DNA from: CAJMNU01 sp905214855
Lineage (GTDB): Bacteria; Bacillota; Clostridia; Lachnospirales; Lachnospiraceae
Length of the DNA: 64,000 bases
Direction of reading: 5' to 3'
Assembly: GCA_937890595.1 (NCBI GenBank)
Contig: CALADM010000007.1
Coordinates: 98,048-162,047, forward strand
The notes under the pieces were generated by a model that saw only the letters and a list, made by a program, of their open reading frames with translations, was not told the DNA's origin and did not search any database. Below are positions 16,583 through 24,538 of this stretch, piece after piece. Each line of letters opens with the position of its first letter. The stretch's first letter is position 1. The translations under genes were made by a program, and so were the position numbers.

Positions 16583-16635
16583 AAAGGGAACTGAGGATCA
16601 GGAAGAAGAACAATCCTGTTTCAGTCCCTTTTCTG
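16583..16635. terminator. Terminator between the 35-residue ORF and hydA
   Basis: AAAGGGAACTGA pairs with TCAGTCCCTTT (one bulged base), with inner CAGGA/TCCTG, followed by TTTTCTG. The A-rich left flank allows function on the minus strand as well. Confidence 0.7.
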
Positions 16636-16653
16636 TTATGATTGGATCATTTC

Positions 16654-18402
16654 TTAGATCTCATTGATTTTGCGTTTTACATATGTGGTATGCAGCAAGT
16701 GATGTGCTTTTTCACTTCCGGGTTCACCCAAGAAAGTTGCATACAGCTCTTTAATAGCTGGATTTTCATGGGATTTGCGAAGAGTGCTGTTTGCATCTGC
16801 ATCATACAGAACTTTGGCACGCAGAGCACGGATATCAACTGTGTTGCGAACACTTGCTGGCTGCTGAGGTTGTCCGCCGCCGTTTACACAGCCGCCTGGA
16901 CATCCCATGATCTCGATAAAGTGGTAAGTTGCCTCACCAGATTTTACCTTTTCAAGAAGTTCTTTTGCGTTCTTCAATCCGGAAGCAACTGCAATCTTTA
17001 CATCCATGCCTGCTACATGGTAAGTTGCCTCTTTGATTCCTTCTGTACCGCGAACCTCTTTGAAATCTACAGAAGGAAGTTCTTCACCTGTCAATGTCTC
17101 CACTGCGGTACGGAGTGCTGCCTCCATAACACCGCCAGTTGCACCAAAGATGACTGCTGCACCAGTATCCATGCCAAGCGGCATATCATATTCTTCGTCT
17201 GGAAGAGACAAAAACTGCATACCTGTGCGCTCAATCATGCGTGCAAGTTCTCTTGTGGTAAGAGAGAAATCTACATCTGGGACACCATTTGCAGCTTCAT
17301 CGTCACGTCCGATCTCAAATTTCTTGGCGGTACATGGCATTACACTGACAGAAACGATATCCTTTGGATCCCATCCCATCTTTTCGGCATAATAGGACTT
17401 AACAATGGCGCCAAACATCTGCTGCGGAGATTTACAGGAAGAAAGATTTTCTGTCATATCAGGGAAATAATGTTCACAGTATTTGATCCATCCAGGAGAG
17501 CAGGAGGTGATCATTGGAAGAACACCGCCATTTTTCACACGTTCAAGGAATTCATGAGCCTCTTCCATGATCGTAAGGTCTGCACCGAAGTTGGTGTCAA
17601 ATACTTTATCAAATCCAAGGCGGCGCAGAGCAGCAACCATCTTGCCCTCTACATTTGTTCCGATCGGAAGACCGAATGCTTCGCCTAAAGCAGCACGGAC
17701 AGCTGGAGCGGTCTGTACCACAACGTGTTTTGTTGGATCAGCGATAGCAGCAAAGACTTCATCTGTACAGTCTTTTTCTGTAAGAGCACCAGTTGGACAG
17801 ACAGCAATACACTGACCACAGGAAACACAACTGGTTTCTCCCAGTCCCATGTCAAATGCAGATCCGATGAAAGTGGCAAATCCACGCTCATTTGCACCGA
17901 TCACACCGATTCCCTGTACTTTTTCACAGACTGCGGAACAGCGGCGGCACAGGATACACTTGCTGTTATCACGGATCATATGTGCAGCGGAGGTATCGAT
18001 CTCACTTGGAGTTTTTTCTCCCTCATACAGTTTTTCATCATCCACTTTTAATTCTTTACAGAGTTTCTGAAGTTCACAATTTCCGCTTCGGACACAGGAC
18101 AGACAACTTCTGTTATGATTAGACAAGATCAGCTGTAATGTTTTCTTTCTGGAATCCAGAACTTTTGGTGTGTTAGTCCAGACTTCCATTCCTTCATTGA
18201 TCGGGTATACGCAGGATGCAACAAGGCTCTTTGCACCCCTCACTTCAACCACGCAGATACGACAGGCAGCAATCTCATTGATTTCTTTTAAGAAACAAAG
18301 GGTCGGAATCTCGATATGTGCTAATCTGGCAGCTTCAAGAATGGTTGATCCCTTAGGAGCGCTGACTTCGATACCATTAATTTTGATTGTAATATTCTCC
18401 AT
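16654..18402 (-). CDS. hydA: [FeFe] hydrogenase catalytic subunit of the trimeric NAD(P)-linked, electron-bifurcating complex
   Basis: A 582-residue HydA/HndD-type protein. The N-terminal [2Fe-2S] domain has Cys36, 47, 50 and 64. A His/Cys [4Fe-4S] site follows (His96, Cys100, 103, 109), then two [4Fe-4S] clusters (149-159 and 192-202) and the H-cluster domain. Motif 1 is TSCSPGW (Cys301, Ser302), motif 2 MPCTAKKFE (Cys357), motif 3 MGCPGGCVNGGGQP (Cys501, Cys505), and the end is a small-subunit-like domain. With HydB and HydC it would couple ferredoxin, NAD(P)H and H2. It is the last gene of the minus-strand operon, 15 bases after hydB. Ser302 replaces the second Cys of the usual TSCCPGW. 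Confidence 0.95.
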   Translation of the reverse strand: MENITIKINGIEVSAPKGSTILEAARLAHIEIPTLCFLKEINEIAACRICVVEVRGAKSLVASCVYPINEGMEVWTNTPKVLDSRKKTLQLILSNHNRSCLSCVRSGNCELQKLCKELKVDDEKLYEGEKTPSEIDTSAAHMIRDNSKCILCRRCSAVCEKVQGIGVIGANERGFATFIGSAFDMGLGETSCVSCGQCIAVCPTGALTEKDCTDEVFAAIADPTKHVVVQTAPAVRAALGEAFGLPIGTNVEGKMVAALRRLGFDKVFDTNFGADLTIMEEAHEFLERVKNGGVLPMITSCSPGWIKYCEHYFPDMTENLSSCKSPQQMFGAIVKSYYAEKMGWDPKDIVSVSVMPCTAKKFEIGRDDEAANGVPDVDFSLTTRELARMIERTGMQFLSLPDEEYDMPLGMDTGAAVIFGATGGVMEAALRTAVETLTGEELPSVDFKEVRGTEGIKEATYHVAGMDVKIAVASGLKNAKELLEKVKSGEATYHFIEIMGCPGGCVNGGGQPQQPASVRNTVDIRALRAKVLYDADANSTLRKSHENPAIKELYATFLGEPGSEKAHHLLHTTYVKRKINEI

Positions 18403-18417
18403 CTTAGTATTCCTCCA

Positions 18418-20205
18418 TTACTTTTTGTAAATAGCGCCAAATCTACATTTTTCCATACAAGCGCCACATTTGATACATTTATCCTGATCGATCATATGTG
18501 GATTCTTTACGCTGCCGATGATAGCGCCGTTCGGACAGGTGCGGGCACAAAGAGTACACCCTTTACACTTATCTGCATCAATATGATAGGAGAGAAGTGC
18601 TTTACAAACACCTGCAGGACAGGTTTTATCCTTGATATGTGCAATATACTCATCACGGAAGTAGCGGAGAGTAGACAAGACAGGGTTAGGAGCTGTCTGA
18701 CCCAGAGCGCAGGCAGAATTTTCCTTGATGTAATAGCAAAGTTGCTCCAATTTATCAAGATCTTCCATGGTAGCCTGACCCTTTGTGATCTTGGTGAGGA
18801 TTTCCAACATACGCTTTGTACCAATACGGCAAGGAGTACATTTTCCGCAGGATTCATCTACGGTGAATTCCAAGAAGAATTTAGCGATGTCTACCATACA
18901 ATCATCTTCATCCAGAACGATCAGACCACCAGAACCCATCATAGAACCAATTGCGATCAAGTTGTCATAGTCGATCGGAACATCAAAATGTTCTGCTGGG
19001 ATACATCCACCAGATGGACCACCTGTCTGGGCTGCTTTGAATTTCTTTCCATTTGGAATACCACCGCCGATCTCTTCAATAACGGTACGCAGTGTAGTTC
19101 CCATTGGGATTTCTACAAGACCGGTATTATTGATCTTGCCGCCCAGAGCGAATACTTTTGTACCCTTGGATTTCTCAGTACCCATAGAGGAGAACCATTC
19201 TGCGCCATTTAAGATGATCTGTGGGATATTGGCATAGGTTTCTACGTTATTTAACAGAGTTGGTTTCTGGAACAGACCTTTTTGTGCTGGGAAAGGAGGT
19301 CTTGGTCTTGGTTCGCCACGATTTCCTTCTATGGAAGTCATGAGAGCGGTCTCCTCACCACAGACAAATGCACCTGCGCCAAGGCGAAGGTCAATATCAA
19401 AGTCAAAACCAGAACCAAAGATATCTTTTCCAAGTAATTCTGCCTCTCTTGCCTGATTGATCGCAATTCTAAGACGCTCAACAGCGATCGGATATTCTGC
19501 ACGGACATAGATATAGCCTTGATGTGCTCCTACTGCATATCCGGCAATGGTCATTGCTTCAAGGACAGCATGTGGATCACCTTCCAGAATGGAACGATCC
19601 ATAAATGCACCGGGATCTCCTTCATCCGCATTACAGCAGACAAATTTTTCGTCCGCATCATTTTGCTTTGTCAGTTTCCATTTTAATCCAGTCGGGAAGC
19701 CGCCGCCTCCTCTTCCTCTCAAACCGCTGTCCATGATGACCTGAATGACTTCATCTGGTGTCATCTCAGTCAATGCTTTTCCAAGTGCAGCATAACCTCC
19801 AGTACCAATATATTCTTCAATGACTTCAGGATTGATAACACCACAGTTTCTTAATGCGATGCGATGCTGCTTTTTATAGAAATCTGTGTCACTCAATGCC
19901 TTTACACCAGAAGCGGTGACAGTTTCTTTATAAAGAAGTCTTGTAACAACACGTCCTTTTAATAAATGTTCTGATACGATCTCAGGGATATCTTCTACTT
20001 TTACCATAGAGTAGAAACTGGCATCCGGATATACGATCATGATCGGACCTAAAGCACAGAGACCATGGCAGCCAGTCTGCACTACAGAAACCTCATCGGT
20101 AAGTCCGACTTTATCAATTTCTTTTTTCAGAGCCTCAATAATCTGCTGGCTTCCAGAGGAAGTACATCCGGTTCCGCCGCAGACCAAAACATGTGAACGA
20201 TACAT
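18418..20205 (-). CDS. hydB: NuoF-like flavoprotein subunit of bifurcating hydrogenase (HydB/HndC)
   Basis: A 595-residue NADH-binding subunit. It begins with a thioredoxin-like [2Fe-2S] domain (CGGTGC and GCHGLC within residues 9-50). The NuoF core follows, with the FMN/NADH loop GRGGGGFPTGLKW near 165, the SLBB domain, and the [4Fe-4S] motif SCGKCTPCRIGT near 465. A C-terminal two-cluster ferredoxin domain (CKGCTLC..CP and CIKCGAC..C) ends it. This is where NAD(P)H is oxidised and electrons are split. AGGAGG precedes the ATG; it follows the small [2Fe-2S] gene by 15 bases. Confidence 0.95.
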   Translation of the reverse strand: MYRSHVLVCGGTGCTSSGSQQIIEALKKEIDKVGLTDEVSVVQTGCHGLCALGPIMIVYPDASFYSMVKVEDIPEIVSEHLLKGRVVTRLLYKETVTASGVKALSDTDFYKKQHRIALRNCGVINPEVIEEYIGTGGYAALGKALTEMTPDEVIQVIMDSGLRGRGGGGFPTGLKWKLTKQNDADEKFVCCNADEGDPGAFMDRSILEGDPHAVLEAMTIAGYAVGAHQGYIYVRAEYPIAVERLRIAINQAREAELLGKDIFGSGFDFDIDLRLGAGAFVCGEETALMTSIEGNRGEPRPRPPFPAQKGLFQKPTLLNNVETYANIPQIILNGAEWFSSMGTEKSKGTKVFALGGKINNTGLVEIPMGTTLRTVIEEIGGGIPNGKKFKAAQTGGPSGGCIPAEHFDVPIDYDNLIAIGSMMGSGGLIVLDEDDCMVDIAKFFLEFTVDESCGKCTPCRIGTKRMLEILTKITKGQATMEDLDKLEQLCYYIKENSACALGQTAPNPVLSTLRYFRDEYIAHIKDKTCPAGVCKALLSYHIDADKCKGCTLCARTCPNGAIIGSVKNPHMIDQDKCIKCGACMEKCRFGAIYKK

Positions 20206-20220
20206 CTGCTGTTCCTCCTA

Positions 20221-20601
20221 TTATTTGATATCTCCGGCTGCGCCGAGGGTGTATTCTTCTACGATCTGACCACGGATCAGGTGCTGCTCTACAAGAGTTA
20301 ATGCTTTTTCCGGAGTCATTTTGATATATGTAACTTTTGGTTTTCCAGGTTCCATTACCTCAACGATCGGTTCATATTTACAAAGTCCGATGCATCCGGT
20401 CTGAGTAACAGAAACTTTATCTGTAAGTCCTCTTTTTTGAACTTCCTGTGCAAGTGTATTTAAAACAGGTCTGGCACCACTGGCGATTCCACAGGTTGCC
20501 ATACCTACCACTACACGTGTGTGGGTATGATCTTCCGCACGCATACCTACCTGACTCTGCATCTTAGCACGAATGGCTTTTAATTCTTCTAATGATTTCA
20601 T
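20221..20601 (-). CDS. [2Fe-2S] ferredoxin-domain protein of the hydrogenase operon (HndB-like)
   Basis: A 126-residue protein with an N-terminal helical stretch (1-30) and a thioredoxin-like [2Fe-2S] domain: the first Cys pair position is reduced to a single visible CG (ATCGIASGA, about residue 37), with later Cys in GCIGLC (about 79-84). It corresponds to HndB of four-subunit NADP-reducing hydrogenases such as HndABCD. It is placed between the ATPase gene and hydB with a strong AGGAGGAG site. Its N-terminal site shows fewer Cys than a full four-ligand set, so cluster binding should be treated as probable rather than certain. Confidence 0.82.
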   Translation of the reverse strand: MKSLEELKAIRAKMQSQVGMRAEDHTHTRVVVGMATCGIASGARPVLNTLAQEVQKRGLTDKVSVTQTGCIGLCKYEPIVEVMEPGKPKVTYIKMTPEKALTLVEQHLIRGQIVEEYTLGAAGDIK

Positions 20602-20669
20602 ATGAGTGAACTCCTCCTATCTGTACTGGTGGCTTTTTTATTGCTTTATCAATCCTGAACATCAGGAGA

Positions 20670-21224
20670 TCAAAAAAAACCACCATCTACTTCTGACTTA
20701 TTTTCTTCCAGATATTCTCTTATGTATTGGGATATCTCAGGAACATCAAAGGGTACACCTCCAAGGATTTCCCGAAATTTGCGAGTATCCAAACAGAATG
20801 ATTTTTCGTTATATGTATATGTATATAAAAAATCTGTGTCTGGATGATAGACAATAAGTGAATGGATTGTAGATGTCATATCTCCCAGCGGCATCCGATC
20901 AATGCTGGAAAGAATAAAAACAGCTGTCACTATAGTTCCTTTTCCGACAGTGGACTGGATGGAGAAAGTTCCTCCTGTCAGTTCAGCTGCACTCTTAAAA
21001 AAAGGAATCCCAAGACCAACTTTACGTGTCTTTCGGGTAGTAAAAAAAGGATCTGTGACCTGTTCGATCTGTTCTGGTGTCATACCACAGCCATCATCTT
21101 TGATCATAATGGTGAGGGTATCTTTCATAAGATCAATGGTCACGGAAATCTCTACCAGAGAAGCGTTGGCACGAGTAGAATTTTCTGCGACATCCAAAAC
21201 ATTCAGTGAAATTTCAGGCATCAT
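20670..21224 (-). CDS. Histidine-kinase-like (GHKL) ATP-binding protein within the hydrogenase operon
   Basis: A 184-residue protein with a GHKL ATPase domain and no HisKA or sensor part: N-box DVAENSTRA (about 13-21), G1 box DDGCGM (about 47), F-box DPFFTTR, and G2 box GLGIPFF followed by STVGKGT. The C-terminal about 70 residues are of unknown fold. Such stand-alone ATPases are often found between nuoE-like and nuoF-like genes in Clostridial hydrogenase operons. It starts four bases after the hydC stop, so translation is probably coupled. It may phosphorylate a regulator, as RsbW-type kinases do; no substrate is known. Confidence 0.85.
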   Translation of the reverse strand: MMPEISLNVLDVAENSTRANASLVEISVTIDLMKDTLTIMIKDDGCGMTPEQIEQVTDPFFTTRKTRKVGLGIPFFKSAAELTGGTFSIQSTVGKGTIVTAVFILSSIDRMPLGDMTSTIHSLIVYHPDTDFLYTYTYNEKSFCLDTRKFREILGGVPFDVPEISQYIREYLEENKSEVDGGFF

Positions 21225-21228
21225 AGGC

Positions 21229-21723
21229 TTACTCGTATTTGGCAAGAATTCCAGGGATATCATCCGGAACCAGACGACCATACACTTCATCGTTGATCAT
21301 CATGACAGGGGCTAGACCACATGCACCTACACAACGGCAGGAATCCAGCGAAAACTTGCCGTCAGGAGTACACTCTCCATTGGTGATCCCCAAGATCTCT
21401 TCCAGTTTTTTGAAAATTTCTCCAGAACCTTTTACATAACATGCAGTACCAAGACAGACAGAAATCTGATAACGTCCTTTTGGCTGGAGTGCAAACTGAG
21501 AATAAAATGTAGTAACTCCGTATATTTTTTCCAATGGAATACCTGTTTCATCCGAGATCATAGTCTGGACTTCAATAGGAAGATAACCATAGATTTCCTG
21601 AGCTTTTTGAAGAATGGGCATCAAAGCGCCCTTTGTGTCTTTAAGTTCGGCAATGCACGCACGGAGTGCGGCTTCCTGCTCACTTGTCCCATGAAATGGA
21701 ACTCCCTGTTTCTTACACGCCAT
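21229..21723 (-). CDS. hydC: NuoE-like [2Fe-2S] subunit of bifurcating hydrogenase (HydC/HndA)
   Basis: A 164-residue NuoE/HydC protein. A helical N-terminal part contains LPIEVQTMISDETGIPLEK; a thioredoxin-like [2Fe-2S] domain follows with Cys in CLGTAC (about 89-94) and CRCVGAC (about 130-135). It is the first gene of the operon that continues with the ATPase, HndB-like protein, hydB and hydA, and is divergent from hydrogen module 2. The intergenic region between them carries palindromes described separately. Size and motifs are typical of the family. Confidence 0.94.
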   Translation of the reverse strand: MACKKQGVPFHGTSEQEAALRACIAELKDTKGALMPILQKAQEIYGYLPIEVQTMISDETGIPLEKIYGVTTFYSQFALQPKGRYQISVCLGTACYVKGSGEIFKKLEEILGITNGECTPDGKFSLDSCRCVGACGLAPVMMINDEVYGRLVPDDIPGILAKYE

Positions 21724-21745
21724 GAATTAAAACCTGCTACTAAAA

Positions 21746-21999
21746 TATGTATAACGATATACATACTAGATGATTTGCTATAATCCTATAAATTATAGAT
21801 CCTGATCCAGTCATCTGTATCTATAAATCTATTGCATGATCAGATATAGGTTCTTATCATCTAAATAGCTTTTCCTTTCCTAAATTTTTGTTTTGCCTTT
21901 GGTTCTTGGGACTTGCACCATTGGCGTATTGGACAATATATACAGTATATTACCATGAAGGGGTAAAAAAATCTATAATATTGTGATAAGTTTTTTCAA
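21746..21999. promoter_or_regulatory. Divergent control region between the hydABC operon and hydrogen module 2
   Basis: The 399-base gap 21724-22122 holds three notable elements. One is the dyad TATGTATA-ACGA-TATACATA (21746-21765), 24 bases before hydC. The second is ATATAC-A-GTATAT (21938-21950). The third is TATAAT (21974-21979) followed by TTGTGATAAGTTTTTTCAA (21981-21999), a Rex-like half site placed over a likely start point. A minus-strand TATAAT is also present near 21795. No RNA gene or riboswitch was recognised. Which dyad is used is unknown. Confidence 0.4.
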
Positions 22000-22122
22000 A
22001 AATACAAGATGTGATTGTTGATTATTCATAGTACAGATGGTATGCTGATACTAATAGATTGTGTAAAAAGGTTGTTTTTTGCAGAGAAATGTAAAAATAT
22101 GTCCGAAAAAGGAGGGGCTTTT

Positions 22123-22470
22123 ATGACAGTAAAGGATGCGCGTGATGTATTGGGGGCTAGAGTGCTGGTCGGTGAAGACTTGATGGATACGGAGGTCAGA
22201 AGTGCCTGCGGTTCTGATATGATGAGTGATGTACTTGCTTTTTCTAAGGATCATTCTATTTTATTGACAGGACTTTGCAATCCTCAGGTGATCCGAACGG
22301 CAGAGATGTTGGATATTGTCTGCATTATTTTTGTACGGGGCAAAAAACCAGATGATACAATACTGGAAATGGCCCGTGAGAGAGGTTTGGTCGTTCTGGC
22401 AACAGGACACAGGATGTTTTCTGCCTGTGGTATGTTATACAAAGCTGGATTAAACGGAGGTGCGATCTGA
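22123..22470 (+). CDS. DRTGG-domain protein, first copy of hydrogen module 2
   Basis: A 115-residue stand-alone DRTGG domain (named for a motif in phosphotransacetylase- and CBS-associated proteins). Typical features are the opening VLGARVLVGEDLMDTEV, a middle TGLCNPQVIRTAEMLD, and an end with ATGHRMFSACGMLYKAGL. A paralogue lies at 24197-24538. The ATG at 22123 has GGAGGGG upstream; the frame extends to 22015 without a site. Function is unknown, but DRTGG genes recur beside group-D-like hydrogenase homologues, suggesting ligand binding within the sensor system. Confidence 0.85.
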   Translation: MTVKDARDVLGARVLVGEDLMDTEVRSACGSDMMSDVLAFSKDHSILLTGLCNPQVIRTAEMLDIVCIIFVRGKKPDDTILEMARERGLVVLATGHRMFSACGMLYKAGLNGGAI

Positions 22471-22471
22471 T

Positions 22472-22894
22472 ATGGAAGATACAATGGTATTGACGTATGA
22501 TGTTCCTTCGGATGATTTTACCAGAGCGGGAGAGGCGAGCAGTGATGTAAAATCAAAACTCAAAATGCTGGGAGTAGATCCGGCGGCAGTCAGAAAGGTA
22601 GCCATTGCAATGTATGAAGGAGAGATCAATATGGTCATCCATGCCAATGGCGGAACGATCACCGTGGAGATCACACCTGAGAGGATAAAGATGGTTCTTG
22701 CTGATGTAGGACCGGGAATACCAGATGTGGATCTTGCGATGAGAGCGGGATATTCAACAGCACCTGATGAGGTCAGATCTTTGGGATTCGGGGCAGGAAT
22801 GGGACTTCCAAATATGAAGAAGTATTCAGATGAGATGGAGATCGATACAGAGATTGGTGTGGGGACAACAATTACAATGGTGGTCAACATATAG
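22472..22894 (+). CDS. RsbW-like anti-sigma/serine kinase ATPase
   Basis: A 140-residue GHKL ATPase of the anti-sigma-factor kinase type. The N-box is EGEINMVIHA (about 46-55), the G1 box DVGPGIP (about 88-94), and the G2 box lies in GFGAGMGLPNM (about 113-123). It has no membrane or sensor region. GGAGG lies before the ATG, which follows the DRTGG stop by one base. RsbW/SpoIIAB-type proteins phosphorylate STAS-domain partners and are opposed by PP2C phosphatases such as the one at 6906; this makes a partner-switch circuit plausible, although no STAS protein or sigma factor lies in the window. Confidence 0.88.
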   Translation: MEDTMVLTYDVPSDDFTRAGEASSDVKSKLKMLGVDPAAVRKVAIAMYEGEINMVIHANGGTITVEITPERIKMVLADVGPGIPDVDLAMRAGYSTAPDEVRSLGFGAGMGLPNMKKYSDEMEIDTEIGVGTTITMVVNI

Positions 22895-22911
22895 AGGATT
22901 GGGGTGATGGA

Positions 22912-24222
22912 ATGGATAAATTTTATCATTCTGTGCGGCTGGATGAAAGTCTGTGCAAGGGATGTATTAACTGCATCAAACGGTGTCCTACAGGAGCGAT
23001 CCGTGTGCGCAACAAAAAGGCACAGATTAATAAAAAATTTTGTATTGATTGTGGAGAGTGTATACGGATCTGTCCACATCATGCAAAGAGGGCTACATAT
23101 GACAGAGTGGATGTGTTAAAGGAATTTAGTTATACAGTAGCGCTGCCAGCACCTGCATTGTACAGTCAGTTTAACCATTTGGATGATGTCAATATTGTAC
23201 TTGCTGCGCTTTTGAAAATGGGATTTGATGATGTATACGAAGTCAGTGCAGCGGCTGAGATCGTTAGTGATGCGACCAGAGAATATATTGCACAGCACAG
23301 AGAAGATCTTCCGCTGATCAGTACAGCCTGCCCTTCAATCGTGCGTTTGATCCGTGTCCGTTTTCCGAATTTGATCGATCATCTTCTTCCATTAAAGCCT
23401 CCGATCGAGGTGGCTGCGGGACTTGCTGTACAGCATGCTATGGAAAAGACGGGACTGCCACGGGAAAAGATAGGCATTATCTTTATTTCTCCATGTCCTT
23501 CAAAAGTCAGTTATGTCAAAAATCCACTCTGTGTAGAAAAGAGTGAGGTAGATCGGGTTTTGGCTATCAAAGATGTATATCCAAAACTCCTTTCTTATAT
23601 GAAAGAAGTCGGTAGTGACGTGCCGGAACTGGCATTGTCCGGAAAGATAGGAATTAGTTGGGGAAGGAGCGGAGGAGAGGCAAGTGGTCTGCTCACGGAC
23701 AGTTATCTGGCGGCAGATGGGATTGAGAATGTGATCCGTGTTTTGGAAGATCTGGAAGATCAAAAGATCGATAATCTGGAATTTATTGAGCTGAATGCAT
23801 GCAGTGGCGGTTGTGTCGGTGGTGTACTCACTGTGGAAAATCCATATGTTGCTGAGGTGAAGTTAAAAAGATTGAGAAAGTATATGCCTGTAGCAAAGAG
23901 CCACATGAATGATGAAGAAAATGCACAGGTATGCCAACAGATCCACTGGACGAAAGAAGTGGAATATGAACCAGTATTTAACCTTGGAGATAATATGATA
24001 GAGAGTCTTTCAAGATTAAATCAGGTGGAACGACTGACAAAAAGACTTCCCGGCTTGGATTGTGGCTCTTGTGGTGCGCCGACCTGCCGTGCTTTGGCAG
24101 AGGATATTGTGAGAGGAGAAGCATCAGAAAAGGACTGTATTTATCGGATCAAGGATGATCTGCAGCGATTATTGGAGGAAAAGGGGCAGAAGAAAGATGA
24201 CGATTCAAAACTTAATGGATAG
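22912..24222 (+). CDS. [FeFe]-hydrogenase homologue with altered active site, putative sensor (group D type)
   Basis: A 436-residue protein. Residues 15-54 bind two [4Fe-4S] clusters (CKGCINC..CP, CIDCGEC..CP). The H-cluster domain has motif 1 STACPS (Ala139, Cys140), motif 2 SPCPSK (Cys195) and motif 3 ACSGGC (Cys297, Cys301): all four cluster ligands are present, but the proton-transfer Cys is Ala. The end carries the CGSCGAPTC Fe-S domain. There is no PAS domain, unlike the homologue at 5172. Lack of the proton-transfer Cys is a known trait of group D putative sensory hydrogenases. It is flanked by an RsbW-like kinase and a DRTGG protein, which supports a sensing role. Confidence 0.88.
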   Translation: MDKFYHSVRLDESLCKGCINCIKRCPTGAIRVRNKKAQINKKFCIDCGECIRICPHHAKRATYDRVDVLKEFSYTVALPAPALYSQFNHLDDVNIVLAALLKMGFDDVYEVSAAAEIVSDATREYIAQHREDLPLISTACPSIVRLIRVRFPNLIDHLLPLKPPIEVAAGLAVQHAMEKTGLPREKIGIIFISPCPSKVSYVKNPLCVEKSEVDRVLAIKDVYPKLLSYMKEVGSDVPELALSGKIGISWGRSGGEASGLLTDSYLAADGIENVIRVLEDLEDQKIDNLEFIELNACSGGCVGGVLTVENPYVAEVKLKRLRKYMPVAKSHMNDEENAQVCQQIHWTKEVEYEPVFNLGDNMIESLSRLNQVERLTKRLPGLDCGSCGAPTCRALAEDIVRGEASEKDCIYRIKDDLQRLLEEKGQKKDDDSKLNG

Positions 24223-24538
24223 TGGCTTATTTCAAGTAGAAAATGCAGGGGTAGATAGAGATAGAAAGATAAGCAGACCATTTTGCTGTGATCTGTTGAG
24301 TGTTGCGATGGGGCGTGCTCCTGAAGGAGGAGCGTGGGTGACAGTCATGGGTAACATGAACACGCTGGCAGTGGCTTCTTTGACAGAAACAGCCTGTATC
24401 ATTCTTGCAGAAGGGACGGAGCTGGATGAAGTGGCAAAGAGGAAAGCAAAAGAGCAGGAGATCACAGTCTTATCAACAACAGAGCCGATCTTTGAGGCGG
24501 CTCTTCAAATCTGGCAAAAAATCAGGGAAACGATATGA
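24197..24538 (+). CDS. DRTGG-domain protein, second copy of hydrogen module 2
   Basis: A 113-residue stand-alone DRTGG domain paralogous to 22123-22470 but divergent. It contains CCDLLSVAMGRAPEGGAWVTVMG and ends ILAEGTELDEVAKRKAKEQEI and following residues. It overlaps the 3' end of the hydrogenase homologue by 26 bases, and its stop overlaps the PHP start (ATGA), so the block is tightly coupled. The ribosome site (GAGGAAAAGGGG) lies inside the upstream gene. The presence of two copies suggests a heterodimer or two ligands; neither is proven. Confidence 0.82.
   Translation: MTIQNLMDSGLFQVENAGVDRDRKISRPFCCDLLSVAMGRAPEGGAWVTVMGNMNTLAVASLTETACIILAEGTELDEVAKRKAKEQEITVLSTTEPIFEAALQIWQKIRETI

Noticed and set aside
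16642..17688. Long plus-strand open frame (348 codons) opposite hydA
   Set aside because: Antisense shadow of a clear hydrogenase gene; Cys/Phe-rich nonsense composition and no ribosome site.
21724..22122. Possible riboswitch or T-box in the hydrogenase divergent region
   Set aside because: No conserved riboswitch core or T-box sequence was recognised; only dyads are supported.
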